Positions 19,535-27,687 of a stretch of DNA of 64,000 bases are shown here, in pieces. The notes beneath the pieces were generated by a model. That model had not been told where the DNA came from. It saw only the letters and a list, made by a program, of their open reading frames with translations, and made no database searches. This DNA is from Pedobacter metabolipauper (GTDB taxonomy: Bacteria; Bacteroidota; Bacteroidia; Sphingobacteriales; Sphingobacteriaceae), in contig NZ_SNYC01000003.1 of NCBI RefSeq assembly GCF_004362715.1, positions 1,055,601-1,119,600 on the forward strand, read 5' to 3'. Made by a program: the position numbers and the translations under genes. The first letter of the stretch is position 1; each line of letters starts with the position of its first letter.

Positions 19535-19672
19535 GTGTAAAAAAAATGTGTTTTTCAAACATGATGAGTAAATTACATAGGAAAATCGAGGATCATTTGT
19601 TGCAAAACTCTCTGATCTCATAATGAAAAGCATTATGCAGTTTACTCATGATTTTCTTTTGTGTCGTTTACC

Positions 19673-20863
19673 CTATTTATAATCAGGTAATACGATTTCT
19701 TTCCCGGGTACCTTTTTGCCGCTGCTAAGTTTTCCAACTAACCATTTTACAGGTTTACTTCCAACCGCTGCCACCAATCTGTTTAATATAAAAATGCCAA
19801 ATTTTGTCCTGGGGTAAACTACCCAGGGAATTCCAGGCGGCAATTGCTGAGATTTTTCAACATAGGGTCGCATCTTGTCTTCATAGGCGCGGAATGCCTG
19901 TTCAATAGTATCTGCTCTAGACAGTTCTCCTGCTAATATGTAAGCACCGGCCATGGCCAGATCGGTACCTTTACCTGCAATGGGTGTTGCACACCACGCA
20001 GCATCGCCCGTAATGGCAACCCTGCCCCTGCTCCAACTGGAAGCTTTAACCTGGCTTACACGCTCAAAATAGAAATCCTTCGATCGCTTGATCCCTTCAG
20101 TGATCCTGTCTGATTCCCAGCCTGTCCCTTTTATCCGCTGAATCAGCGCATCTTTCTGTTCCTCCATGGAAAGTCCTTTATATTCATCCTCCGTTGCCAG
20201 GAAAGTAACAGAAGCTCTTGTTTCACCGTGATTGTCAGGCCGCATGAGATAAATAATCCCTGAAAGGGCATTGCACCAGCGTGCCCATTTGCTGTCGCTT
20301 GGTTCCTTTGGTATGGTTAAATAAGCAGTGTATAGGCCAAGATATTTAAAATCAGGTTGACTTCCGAAAACCAGTTCCATAGTTTTGGAACCGATTCCTT
20401 CTGCTGAAATCAAGATATCGAACGATTCTTCTTTCCCGCTGGCAAAGCTGACATTTACTGCTATGTCTGTCTGGCTGACACTGGTTATCTGGTCACCAAA
20501 CCGGTATTCAACCTTTTCTTTTGAACACTCATAAAGAATTTTTACCAGGTCCCCGCGCAAAATCTCTAACTCCTGCGTAAGACCTATAGATTCTCCTTTC
20601 GGGAATTCTGCGACAATTTTGTTTGCGGTATCGACAAAGCGGGTACCAATTTCGGTAGTATTGGCCGCCCGGATCTTTTCTTCAATGCCCATCATTTGCG
20701 CAATTTCCCTGGCCGGACCTTTCACATCAATATTCTGCCCACCTAACCTCAGCTCTCGTGCTTTCTCAGTTACAATTACATCAAACCCGTAATGGCTAAG
20801 CCAGTAAGCAAGTGTCGGTCCGGCAATACTCGCACCGGATATCAGGATTTTTTTGTTTTTCAT
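19673..20863 (-). CDS. FAD-dependent monooxygenase
   Basis: A 396-residue class A flavoprotein monooxygenase. It has the N-terminal dinucleotide fold (ILISGASIAGPTLAYWL), an Arg-containing FAD motif near residue 105 (EILRGDLVKIL) and the second FAD motif GDAAWCATPIAGKGTDLAMAGA. No signal peptide is present, so it is cytosolic and uses FAD and NAD(P)H to hydroxylate an aromatic or polyketide-like substrate. Distant relatives include TetX, but the GD motif here is not the TetX form, so I do not call tetracycline inactivation. The gene is divergent from the ArsR operon. Confidence 0.88.
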   Translation of the reverse strand: MKNKKILISGASIAGPTLAYWLSHYGFDVIVTEKARELRLGGQNIDVKGPAREIAQMMGIEEKIRAANTTEIGTRFVDTANKIVAEFPKGESIGLTQELEILRGDLVKILYECSKEKVEYRFGDQITSVSQTDIAVNVSFASGKEESFDILISAEGIGSKTMELVFGSQPDFKYLGLYTAYLTIPKEPSDSKWARWCNALSGIIYLMRPDNHGETRASVTFLATEDEYKGLSMEEQKDALIQRIKGTGWESDRITEGIKRSKDFYFERVSQVKASSWSRGRVAITGDAAWCATPIAGKGTDLAMAGAYILAGELSRADTIEQAFRAYEDKMRPYVEKSQQLPPGIPWVVYPRTKFGIFILNRLVAAVGSKPVKWLVGKLSSGKKVPGKEIVLPDYK

Positions 20864-20978
20864 GTGCTATACCCACGAATGATCATGGATAGACATAACA
20901 AACCAGGAGACTTAAAGTTGGATAAATCACAATTGCGATGGTCATAAAAGCAATCCTTTGAAAATAATTTAGAAAAAA

Positions 20979-21010
20979 TTTGAGAAACCGAAAAGTTGCA
21001 TATATATTTG
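20979..21010 (+). promoter_or_regulatory. arsR-AHSA1 operon promoter
   Basis: TTTG (20979-20982), a 20-nt spacer and TATATTTG (21003-21010) match the Bacteroidota consensus exactly. The start codon is 36 nt downstream. Confidence 0.75.
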
Positions 21011-21014
21011 CAAC
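20995..21014. promoter_or_regulatory. Inverted repeat over the -7 box, candidate ArsR operator
   Basis: GTTGCA (20995-21000) and TGCAAC (21009-21014) are perfect inverted arms around 8 nt. They enclose the -7 element, where binding would block transcription. Confidence 0.55.
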
Positions 21015-21045
21015 CGATTAGTTTCTTAATTAAATATAGTAAACA

Positions 21046-21366
21046 ATGAGACGGGATATATTTCAAGCTATTGCAGACCCAACAAGACGGGCAATTATAG
21101 CCTTAATAGCATTACAGCCAATGACACCCAATGCCATTGCCGAAAACTTTCACACAACCAGACAAGCCGTATCAAAACATTTGCGCATGCTCACAGAATG
21201 TGATCTTGTAAAACAAGAATATCAAGGCAGAGAGATTTACTACTCTCTTGAAATTGAAAAAATGAAAGAAATAGATCAATGGTTAGACCAATACCGAAAA
21301 ATTTGGGAGAGCCGGTTTAACCAATTAGACCAAGTATTATCAACACTTAAAAAACAGAAAAAATGA
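21046..21366 (+). CDS. ArsR-family transcriptional repressor
   Basis: A 106-residue winged-helix protein. It opens with [19 protein letters not shown], the usual ArsR start, and has the recognition helix [19 protein letters not shown] and a wing with GREIYYSL. The metal-binding ELCVCDL motif is absent, so it belongs to the non-metal ArsR group usually paired with AHSA1/SRPBCC proteins. Its TGA overlaps the next ATG by four bases (ATGA). An inverted repeat over its promoter suggests autorepression. Confidence 0.92.
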   Translation: MRRDIFQAIADPTRRAIIALIALQPMTPNAIAENFHTTRQAVSKHLRMLTECDLVKQEYQGREIYYSLEIEKMKEIDQWLDQYRKIWESRFNQLDQVLSTLKKQKK

Positions 21367-21860
21367 ACAATTTACTATTTGATTTTACCGTTGACAAGGC
21401 AAAAAAAACGGTATTTGTAAACAGAGAATTTGCAGCCGACCTTTCGCTGGTATGGGATGCTTTTACTAAACAAGAAATTCTTGACCAATGGTGGGCACCT
21501 AAACCCTGGAACTCAAAAACAAAAGTGATGGATTTTGAGGTTGGAGGACGAAGATTTTACGCCATGGTTAGTCCTGAAGGTGATGAGCATTGGGCACTTC
21601 AACAATACACTTCCATTAGCCCAAAAACGAATTTCAAATATTTGAATTCTTTTGCAGACAAAGATGAAAACCCTGATTTGCCAGGTTCTGACTGGGATCT
21701 TAGCTTCAGTGAAGAAAATGGAAATACAAAAGTGAGCATTACTATTAAAAATGATTCACTGGAGCGCATGGAAAAAATGATTGAAATGGGTTTCCAGGGA
21801 GGATTTACCATGACATTGAATTACCTGGACGAATTATTGGCTACATTATCTAAAAAATAA
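21363..21860 (+). CDS. SRPBCC (AHSA1-like) domain protein
   Basis: A 165-residue protein with one SRPBCC/START fold. The family landmarks are [22 protein letters not shown], the [10 protein letters not shown] loop and the C-terminal helix [17 protein letters not shown]. It is the second gene of the ArsR operon, coupled by an ATGA overlap. This ArsR-AHSA1 pairing is very common, and the AHSA1 protein may bind the same hydrophobic signal that the operon responds to; that role is inferred. Confidence 0.9.
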   Translation: MNNLLFDFTVDKAKKTVFVNREFAADLSLVWDAFTKQEILDQWWAPKPWNSKTKVMDFEVGGRRFYAMVSPEGDEHWALQQYTSISPKTNFKYLNSFADKDENPDLPGSDWDLSFSEENGNTKVSITIKNDSLERMEKMIEMGFQGGFTMTLNYLDELLATLSKK

Positions 21861-21866
21861 ATTAAC

Positions 21867-21923
21867 CGGCAATACCATGTACTCCCTGATTTAGTCATCG
21901 CGGGCACATGCTATTGCCGTTTT
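21867..21923 (+). terminator. Long-stem terminator after the ArsR operon
   Basis: CGGCAATA (21867-21874) pairs exactly with TATTGCCG (21912-21919), with nested CATGT/ACATG arms, and is followed by TTTT. The large loop lowers confidence. Confidence 0.5.
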
Positions 21924-22019
21924 AACACAGTTGACAAATGGCGTAAGATCTATCCAGATTTGCTTCACCTGATCCAATGGATCAAGTTGACGGCTTTTTT
22001 AAATCATTTAAAGATACAG

Positions 22020-22937
22020 TCAATTAAAACTTGCCCTGAAATCCAAAGGCGATAAACTGGTCTTTGCCTTGAACAGTCTGCTGAAGGACTGGGGATGTTC
22101 AAAACCCAGGCCATAGGCAATTTCGCTTACCGATTGATCCGTAGTGGACAATTGCGCTTTGGCATGTTCAATTAATCTGTCCTGTATGTAATGCTGGGTA
22201 CTCTTTCCCGTTAAGGTCTTCAATAAGCCACTTAGGTAGCCTGCAGACAAATTCAATGATGCTGCTACATATTGAACAGTCGGCATTCCATCTACTGTCA
22301 ATTCACCATTTTTGAAATACCCATCCAGCAAAGCTTCCAGGCGGTCAAGGATGGAGTGGCCAGACTGTTTACGGGTAATGAACTGCCTCTGGTAAAACCG
22401 GTCTGCATAGATCAACAGCAGTTCCAGCTGCGCAATGATCACAGGAGCGCTGAACTTGTCAATGTTACTGCAATATTCCCTTGCCATATTTTCCATGATG
22501 GCAACAACGGATTTTTCTTCCTTATCCGATAAGAACAAGGCTTCATTGACGAAATAGTCAAAATAATCATAGTTTCTGATCGTCTTTGCCAGTGCGGTCT
22601 TCCACAGGAAATCGGGATGGATCAGCAGTAGCCAGCCTGATCGGGCAGCGTTTTCCTCCTCATAGGCCTTCACTTCAAACACCTGACCCGGAGACATGAA
22701 AAACATGACACCTTCTTCAAATACTCCAGACTGCTGACCGTACTTCATGTTGCCCTTAAAATCCCGGTCGATCAGGATGGAATAAAAGTCGAACATATAA
22801 CCCCTGTTGGCCATGCAGTGCAGTTGAATGGAGCCGTAATCAATCACACTGATGAGCGGATGTTCCGGTTTGGGGAGTCCCATCACCTTATGGTATTCGC
22901 TGATCGTATTTATCTTGTGGATCACCCTGTTTTGCAT
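22020..22937 (-). CDS. AraC-family transcriptional regulator
   Basis: A 305-residue regulator with an N-terminal cupin-like sensor domain (about 20-170) and a C-terminal AraC double helix-turn-helix (VAASLNLSAGYLSGLLKTL, then VSEIAYGLGFEHPQSFSRLF). It is a paralogue of the regulator at 47467: both are 305 residues and share motifs such as DFKGxxKYGQ and the YxxDRLIEHAK/KLIEKAK block. It lies 30 nt after the alpha/beta hydrolase gene on the same strand, so the two probably form an operon. Tandem operator-like repeats upstream of that hydrolase (23786-23813) are its likely target. Confidence 0.92.
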   Translation of the reverse strand: MQNRVIHKINTISEYHKVMGLPKPEHPLISVIDYGSIQLHCMANRGYMFDFYSILIDRDFKGNMKYGQQSGVFEEGVMFFMSPGQVFEVKAYEEENAARSGWLLLIHPDFLWKTALAKTIRNYDYFDYFVNEALFLSDKEEKSVVAIMENMAREYCSNIDKFSAPVIIAQLELLLIYADRFYQRQFITRKQSGHSILDRLEALLDGYFKNGELTVDGMPTVQYVAASLNLSAGYLSGLLKTLTGKSTQHYIQDRLIEHAKAQLSTTDQSVSEIAYGLGFEHPQSFSRLFKAKTSLSPLDFRASFN

Positions 22938-22967
22938 ATCCTAAGTTACTGATAAATGTTTCTTTTT

Positions 22968-23705
22968 CTATTGCCGGATTACCTCTTCCAGCTTTTTAAC
23001 CAGATTTTCCGGTTGTTCCCTCATGGAATAATGCCCGCCTTCAAAAGTAAAGACTTTCCATTTCCTGGCCCTGGCTCTCAACAGGCCCATTTTGTCATGC
23101 TCAGGACTGCTCTTACCCTCCTTGGTCATCAATATAAAAACAGCCGGAATCTTTTTAACCAGGGGATTACCAATTTGAAGGGGCTCGGTAAAAGTTTTTA
23201 ACGGCTGGGGTACATCGCCTGGCGGTACAGCCTTTGTTGCACCGAAAGGATAAACCACCATGCTGTCCTTGATCATGCCCGCCCAAAGGTCTCCACAGAT
23301 ATCTTTCGCGCTTTCACCATTATTGGGAATCATTGCATCCAGATAAACCAGTTGTCTGATTCGGTCAGGAACCTGTTCGGCCACACCGGAAATGACTATG
23401 CCCGCATAACTATGCCCAACCAGGATCACATCATGGAGATTCTCGTACCTGATCACGTTCAGGATGTCATTGATATAGGTGGTCAGGTTGATGCCTGGGT
23501 TAGATAGATGCACCCTTTCGCCAAGGCCGGTAAGCGTAGGACGGTAAACTTTGTCCCCATTGGCAGTTAAAATGGAATCTACTTTCGCGTAATCCCAGCC
23601 GCCGCTCCAGGCACCAGGAACGAAAACAAAGGTACGGGCATGATGCTGCTGTCCGTAAGCGAGCGAAGAAAAGGCAATGCTTAAAATGAAAATCAGTTTT
23701 TTCAT
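22968..23705 (-). CDS. Exported alpha/beta hydrolase
   Basis: A 245-residue protein with a signal peptide (LIFILSIAFSSLAYGQ). The alpha/beta-hydrolase fold shows the oxyanion HARTFVFVPGAWSGGWDY start, the nucleophile elbow VGHSYAG, and a C-terminal catalytic His in FEGGHYSM. The closest shape is the esterase/salicylate-esterase-like group (VLVPGAWHGGW type); the substrate is unknown. It is followed by an AraC regulator 30 nt downstream, and its upstream region carries a perfect direct repeat. Confidence 0.88.
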   Translation of the reverse strand: MKKLIFILSIAFSSLAYGQQHHARTFVFVPGAWSGGWDYAKVDSILTANGDKVYRPTLTGLGERVHLSNPGINLTTYINDILNVIRYENLHDVILVGHSYAGIVISGVAEQVPDRIRQLVYLDAMIPNNGESAKDICGDLWAGMIKDSMVVYPFGATKAVPPGDVPQPLKTFTEPLQIGNPLVKKIPAVFILMTKEGKSSPEHDKMGLLRARARKWKVFTFEGGHYSMREQPENLVKKLEEVIRQ

Positions 23706-23785
23706 AAAATGTTCGATTGATATAAATTGTTTGAGGCTACAAAATTGAGGATTGGCCAGCCAGCAAGGCTAACCGAATCTGCTTT

Positions 23786-23813
23786 TGTCGGAACAAAATA
23801 TCATGTCGGAACA
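23786..23813. promoter_or_regulatory. Tandem direct repeat, candidate AraC operator
   Basis: TGTCGGAACA occurs twice exactly, at 23786-23795 and 23804-23813, with an 18-bp period. This is the usual spacing of AraC-type half-site pairs. It lies about 40 nt upstream of a plausible -7 box (CAATTTTG on the minus strand, 23747-23740) of the hydrolase-araC operon. Confidence 0.6.
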
Positions 23814-23815
23814 TT

Positions 23816-24517
23816 CTATAACTTATTTTTATTTAGGTAAACCTTAAGCGCTTCCCTGTAACTACTACCAACAGGAACTTCTGAATTGTTAATGAGTACA
23901 CATTTTCCATTATACTGACTTATTTTAGATAATGGAACAATATATGATTTATGAATTCTCATAAATTTATAAGCACCCAATACCTCTTCTATAGATTTTA
24001 ATGATTTTAGCGCTAAGCAATAGTTTTTCCCGGTAATAATTTTAACATAATCTTTCAAACCCTCAATATAATCTATATCCCTTATTAAAATCTTAATAAA
24101 CTCATCCCCTTCTTTTACAAAAAAAGAAGGTTCAGGCATATTTTGACCCTCCCTGTTTTCTAAACTTTCAAAACGGGTAATGGCTTTACAAAAACGCTCA
24201 AATGAAATTGGTTTTAACAGATAATCAACTACCTCTAAATCAAAACTTTCAACGGCATACTGACTAAAGGAAGTGGTCATTATAAACTTGGTATTTGTCT
24301 TAAAAAGTTTTACAAGTTCAATTCCGGAAATTTCAGGCATTGCAATATCTGTAAGAACAAGATCTATCTTATGATCCCCTTTTAAAAAATTAAAGGCTTC
24401 GACCGAATCGGTAAAGGTTTTAATCACTTCAAAATTTGAGAAACGCTTTAAATGATGTGTTATGACATCTATAGCCAAAGATTCATCATCAATTATTATG
24501 ACTTTATATAACTTCAT
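23816..24517 (-). CDS. LytTR-family response regulator
   Basis: A 233-residue regulator. The receiver domain has the acidic cluster IIDDE, the phospho-Asp in LVLTDIAMPEISG and the Lys in DYLLKPISFERF. A LytTR DNA-binding domain follows (about 130-230; IDYIEGLKDYVKI, MRIHKSYIVPLSKI). Its ATG overlaps the end of the kinase gene by 14 nt. The kinase and regulator form the first of three LytS/LytTR pairs in the window. Confidence 0.93.
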   Translation of the reverse strand: MKLYKVIIIDDESLAIDVITHHLKRFSNFEVIKTFTDSVEAFNFLKGDHKIDLVLTDIAMPEISGIELVKLFKTNTKFIMTTSFSQYAVESFDLEVVDYLLKPISFERFCKAITRFESLENREGQNMPEPSFFVKEGDEFIKILIRDIDYIEGLKDYVKIITGKNYCLALKSLKSIEEVLGAYKFMRIHKSYIVPLSKISQYNGKCVLINNSEVPVGSSYREALKVYLNKNKL

Positions 24518-25526
24518 TATTCAGCATAATTTTAAGACGGGTAGTATAGGTATTTGGTGTATTACTGATCTTTATACTCGAACTTTTTGGATATAACAAC
24601 TCCAATCGTTTTTTTAAGTTTTCAAGTCCTTTTCCTTCACGGTTACTTTCTTGAAAATGCTGCCTGGTAAAAAGACTATTTTCTACCGTACATAGTAGTT
24701 CCTTATTCCCAATATTCACATCGATCTTTACAAATGCATCTTTTATATTGGTATAAAATCCATGCTTAAAAGCATTTTCTACAAGCGTGATCAAAAGAAA
24801 AGGTTCGATCCATTTTTCATCGTTATCAGAATCTTCGACACTAAGTTTGATACGGGCATCTTCACCAAATCTTATTTTTTCAATAGCGATGTACTTTTCA
24901 ATGAAATCTATTTCTCTATGCAGCGGTACCTTGTTAAGATGGGTTTCATCCGTTAAATAACGCATCATACCTGATAATTTTAAGATATAATCTGATGTCT
25001 CCGGATCATTTTTTAAAGATAAACTGTACAATGAGTTAAACGCATTAAATAAAAAATGAGGATGTAATTGATTTCGCAGCAACTGTTCTTTGGCCTGGTT
25101 TAATTCTCTTTCCAGCTTTTGATAACGTCCCAAAAATTCAAAGCGATTGACAGTATACACAAATAAATAACATAAGACCGATTGTCCCAAAAAGCTGGTA
25201 AAGTATTCAAACGTTTCTTCAAATGTAACCCCATCATGGATCCTGTAATCTTTAAGTGATGCCAGTAATAGCAGCATGGTGATAAAGAGGATAGAAAACC
25301 CAATCTTTTTCCAGTTGCCATTTAATTGGAACACAAAATAATATAAAACATAGGCAATTAGGGCGCATGCAAAATTCTCGACAGCACCACTTGTAAGAAA
25401 GAAAAGCCAGTAATCCGGAAGCGAGAAAAAAGCCCTGATCAACAGGTTGACTGTTATGACAGCGATAAAAATCACATGAAGGATAATCTTTATGATTTGA
25501 ATAGTTTTATGTGATCGTAGAAACAT
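24504..25526 (-). CDS. LytS/YehU-type sensor histidine kinase
   Basis: About 340 residues. The N-terminal half has four or five membrane helices, followed by a short coiled coil and the His_kinase domain with the phospho-His in HPHFLFNAFNSLYSL. The ATPase domain shows LVENAFKHGF and GKGLENLKKRL. I chose the ATG at 25526; a GTG six codons upstream is also open. The ligand is unknown, since this membrane-embedded sensor class has no extracellular domain. It is co-transcribed with the LytTR gene and divergent from an S41 peptidase gene. Confidence 0.9.
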   Translation of the reverse strand: MFLRSHKTIQIIKIILHVIFIAVITVNLLIRAFFSLPDYWLFFLTSGAVENFACALIAYVLYYFVFQLNGNWKKIGFSILFITMLLLLASLKDYRIHDGVTFEETFEYFTSFLGQSVLCYLFVYTVNRFEFLGRYQKLERELNQAKEQLLRNQLHPHFLFNAFNSLYSLSLKNDPETSDYILKLSGMMRYLTDETHLNKVPLHREIDFIEKYIAIEKIRFGEDARIKLSVEDSDNDEKWIEPFLLITLVENAFKHGFYTNIKDAFVKIDVNIGNKELLCTVENSLFTRQHFQESNREGKGLENLKKRLELLYPKSSSIKISNTPNTYTTRLKIMLNNEVI

Positions 25527-25686
25527 AGTAGTTTGTATAAGCACAGGTAAAGATATAAAAAGTGGATGGTGTTAAGTCGGCTGAAACCCTGGGTTCATCT
25601 ATCCACACCTCATGTTTATCTATAACATTTTTAAAGCGGATCAAACTATAATACGTTTGACCAGAATTCAATTAAAAATTTAAAAG

Positions 25687-27537
25687 ATGAGGACGTATTT
25701 TATACTTACTGTTTTATGTTTTATTTCAGTATTGGCCTTTAGTCAAAAACTAGAACTAGAAAAAGCATCTCCATTTACAGCTGTAAAATGGGAAAAAGAA
25801 CAACCTGTTGTACAATTTGACAATAAATGGTATCATCTTGAAAAGTTAGATGACTTCAGAGAAGAAGAATTATTGGATTTCTGTAAAAAACAGTTTGGAT
25901 CAAAATGGCAAAAACGCTTTTCTGAAGACCTTGTGGAGGTACTACAGAGTTTAGGTTATCAACCCAATATAAAAGTCGATTTACAACTATCTAAAGATGG
26001 CGTTCTGAACACTTATACAGGCATTTTTACTATTGAAAACAGACATAAATTGCTGCTATATAACAGGTCCATCGAAGAATCCATTTCGATTACCCCACTT
26101 CCTAAAAAAATCCCAATAGCTGAAACTATAGCCGATTTAAAACAGTTTGAAGACATACTGAAATCCATTTCTTCTTACAGCCAGCTTTCAACATTTGATT
26201 ACAAATTGGCTATAAGAAAGCTATTAGACTCCATTGTTAATAAAAATAATGACGTAGACATTAATGAATTTACCAACGAAATTGGCAAAATTATGGCAGA
26301 AATTGGGGATCGGCATTCGTCTGTAAAAAATGAATCATTCAACAAAAAAGCCCATAAAACGTACAACTTAAGACTCCCATTTGGTGTGGCCACGTTAAAC
26401 GGTAAAATTATCGGGTTGAAAAAAGATGTAAAAGATGAAAATTATGAGTTCTATGATAAGTCACATCCCTATATTAAAAGCATAAATGGGATAGCTATAG
26501 AGACGCTGGTCAACGCTTATAATTACAGGGATAAAAAAGCACCAGGACAAGCAAAACTTTCGCGAGGGGCCAGTGCGATTCAAAAATATGGAGAACTCTT
26601 ATTTGAGAATAATATTCCATGTCCCGATAGTATAAATGTAATTTTTAGTGACGGCAATGCTGAAAAAATGGAAACATTCCAATTAACTACAGAAAATAAT
26701 GGATATGCTTCAAAACTGCTTCAAGAGCATGATCTCCTTAAAGATCAGATCAGCAAAAAAAGCTTTGAAGGTTTAAGTAAAATAATAGCACATCATATCG
26801 GATATATTCACATTCCTGAGATGTATGATTATGACGAGGTAGAAGGTTTGGAAAATTTCATAGAAAATGCCTTTAAAAGTTTCTCCAATACGAAAGCATT
26901 GATTATCGATATTAGAAATAATCCAGGAGGCGGAAGAGAGATCCTTCAAACCTTTGCGCCTTATATTGTTCAGGCGAAGCAATCACCCTGGGTTGCCAAT
27001 GTCGCATATTTAAGAACAGACAAAAATATAATTGGCAACGAAGAATCCATGAGTGCCCGTTATCTATATAGTTATAACTCAGAGAGATTATCAGACAATG
27101 ACAGAAAAGCAATTGATCAGTTCAGAAAGGATTTAAAGCTTCAAAAAACAATGGATAGTTCTAAGTTTAGCAGCCCTTTTTATATGGTTTTACATCATGG
27201 CGAGAAATCATATAGTCAACCGGTCTATATTTTAGTAAATGAAGAGAGCTTTAGCGCGGCATCCGTCTTTACAAGTGCATTTAAAGGTTTGCCAAACGTA
27301 AAAATAGCAGGAGAAACAACGGATGGTTCAAGCGGTAATTCAAAAATATTGTATTTGAAAAACTCAAATATTAAAATTAGTGTGTCTACGATGCTGTCAT
27401 TTCAAAGAAATGGAAAGACCTTAGACGGAAATGGAACCATACCTGATCTTGTTATTCAAGCAGACGAAAAGCAAGTTTTGGACGGTTATGACAACCAGCT
27501 AAATAAATTGATCAAAATAATAAATGTCACTAAATAA
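25687..27537 (+). CDS. S41-family peptidase, exported
   Basis: A 616-residue protein with a signal peptide (LTVLCFISVLAFSQ). The C-terminal half is an S41 (tail-specific protease-like) domain: ALIIDIRNNPGGGREIL, then EESFSAASVFTSAF carrying the likely Ser, and AGETTDGSSGNSK. The Lys of the CtpA-type Ser-Lys dyad is not at its usual place, as in the subfamily with a different base. The N-terminal 300 residues have no familiar domain. Substrate unknown. It is divergent from a LytS kinase and 150 nt ahead of a second S41 gene. Confidence 0.85.
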   Translation: MRTYFILTVLCFISVLAFSQKLELEKASPFTAVKWEKEQPVVQFDNKWYHLEKLDDFREEELLDFCKKQFGSKWQKRFSEDLVEVLQSLGYQPNIKVDLQLSKDGVLNTYTGIFTIENRHKLLLYNRSIEESISITPLPKKIPIAETIADLKQFEDILKSISSYSQLSTFDYKLAIRKLLDSIVNKNNDVDINEFTNEIGKIMAEIGDRHSSVKNESFNKKAHKTYNLRLPFGVATLNGKIIGLKKDVKDENYEFYDKSHPYIKSINGIAIETLVNAYNYRDKKAPGQAKLSRGASAIQKYGELLFENNIPCPDSINVIFSDGNAEKMETFQLTTENNGYASKLLQEHDLLKDQISKKSFEGLSKIIAHHIGYIHIPEMYDYDEVEGLENFIENAFKSFSNTKALIIDIRNNPGGGREILQTFAPYIVQAKQSPWVANVAYLRTDKNIIGNEESMSARYLYSYNSERLSDNDRKAIDQFRKDLKLQKTMDSSKFSSPFYMVLHHGEKSYSQPVYILVNEESFSAASVFTSAFKGLPNVKIAGETTDGSSGNSKILYLKNSNIKISVSTMLSFQRNGKTLDGNGTIPDLVIQADEKQVLDGYDNQLNKLIKIINVTK

Positions 27538-27687
27538 ACTTTTGAATGTTGTCAACTCCAAAAGATTTTATAAACAAAGACGCAGTACACATTAAAAAAC
27601 ATAGATGTAACAGAAGAAAAACTTCATTAAGTCTTGGTTTAACATAAGTTAACACAATTGGATTGATCAAACCCGTAAATTCGCTTT

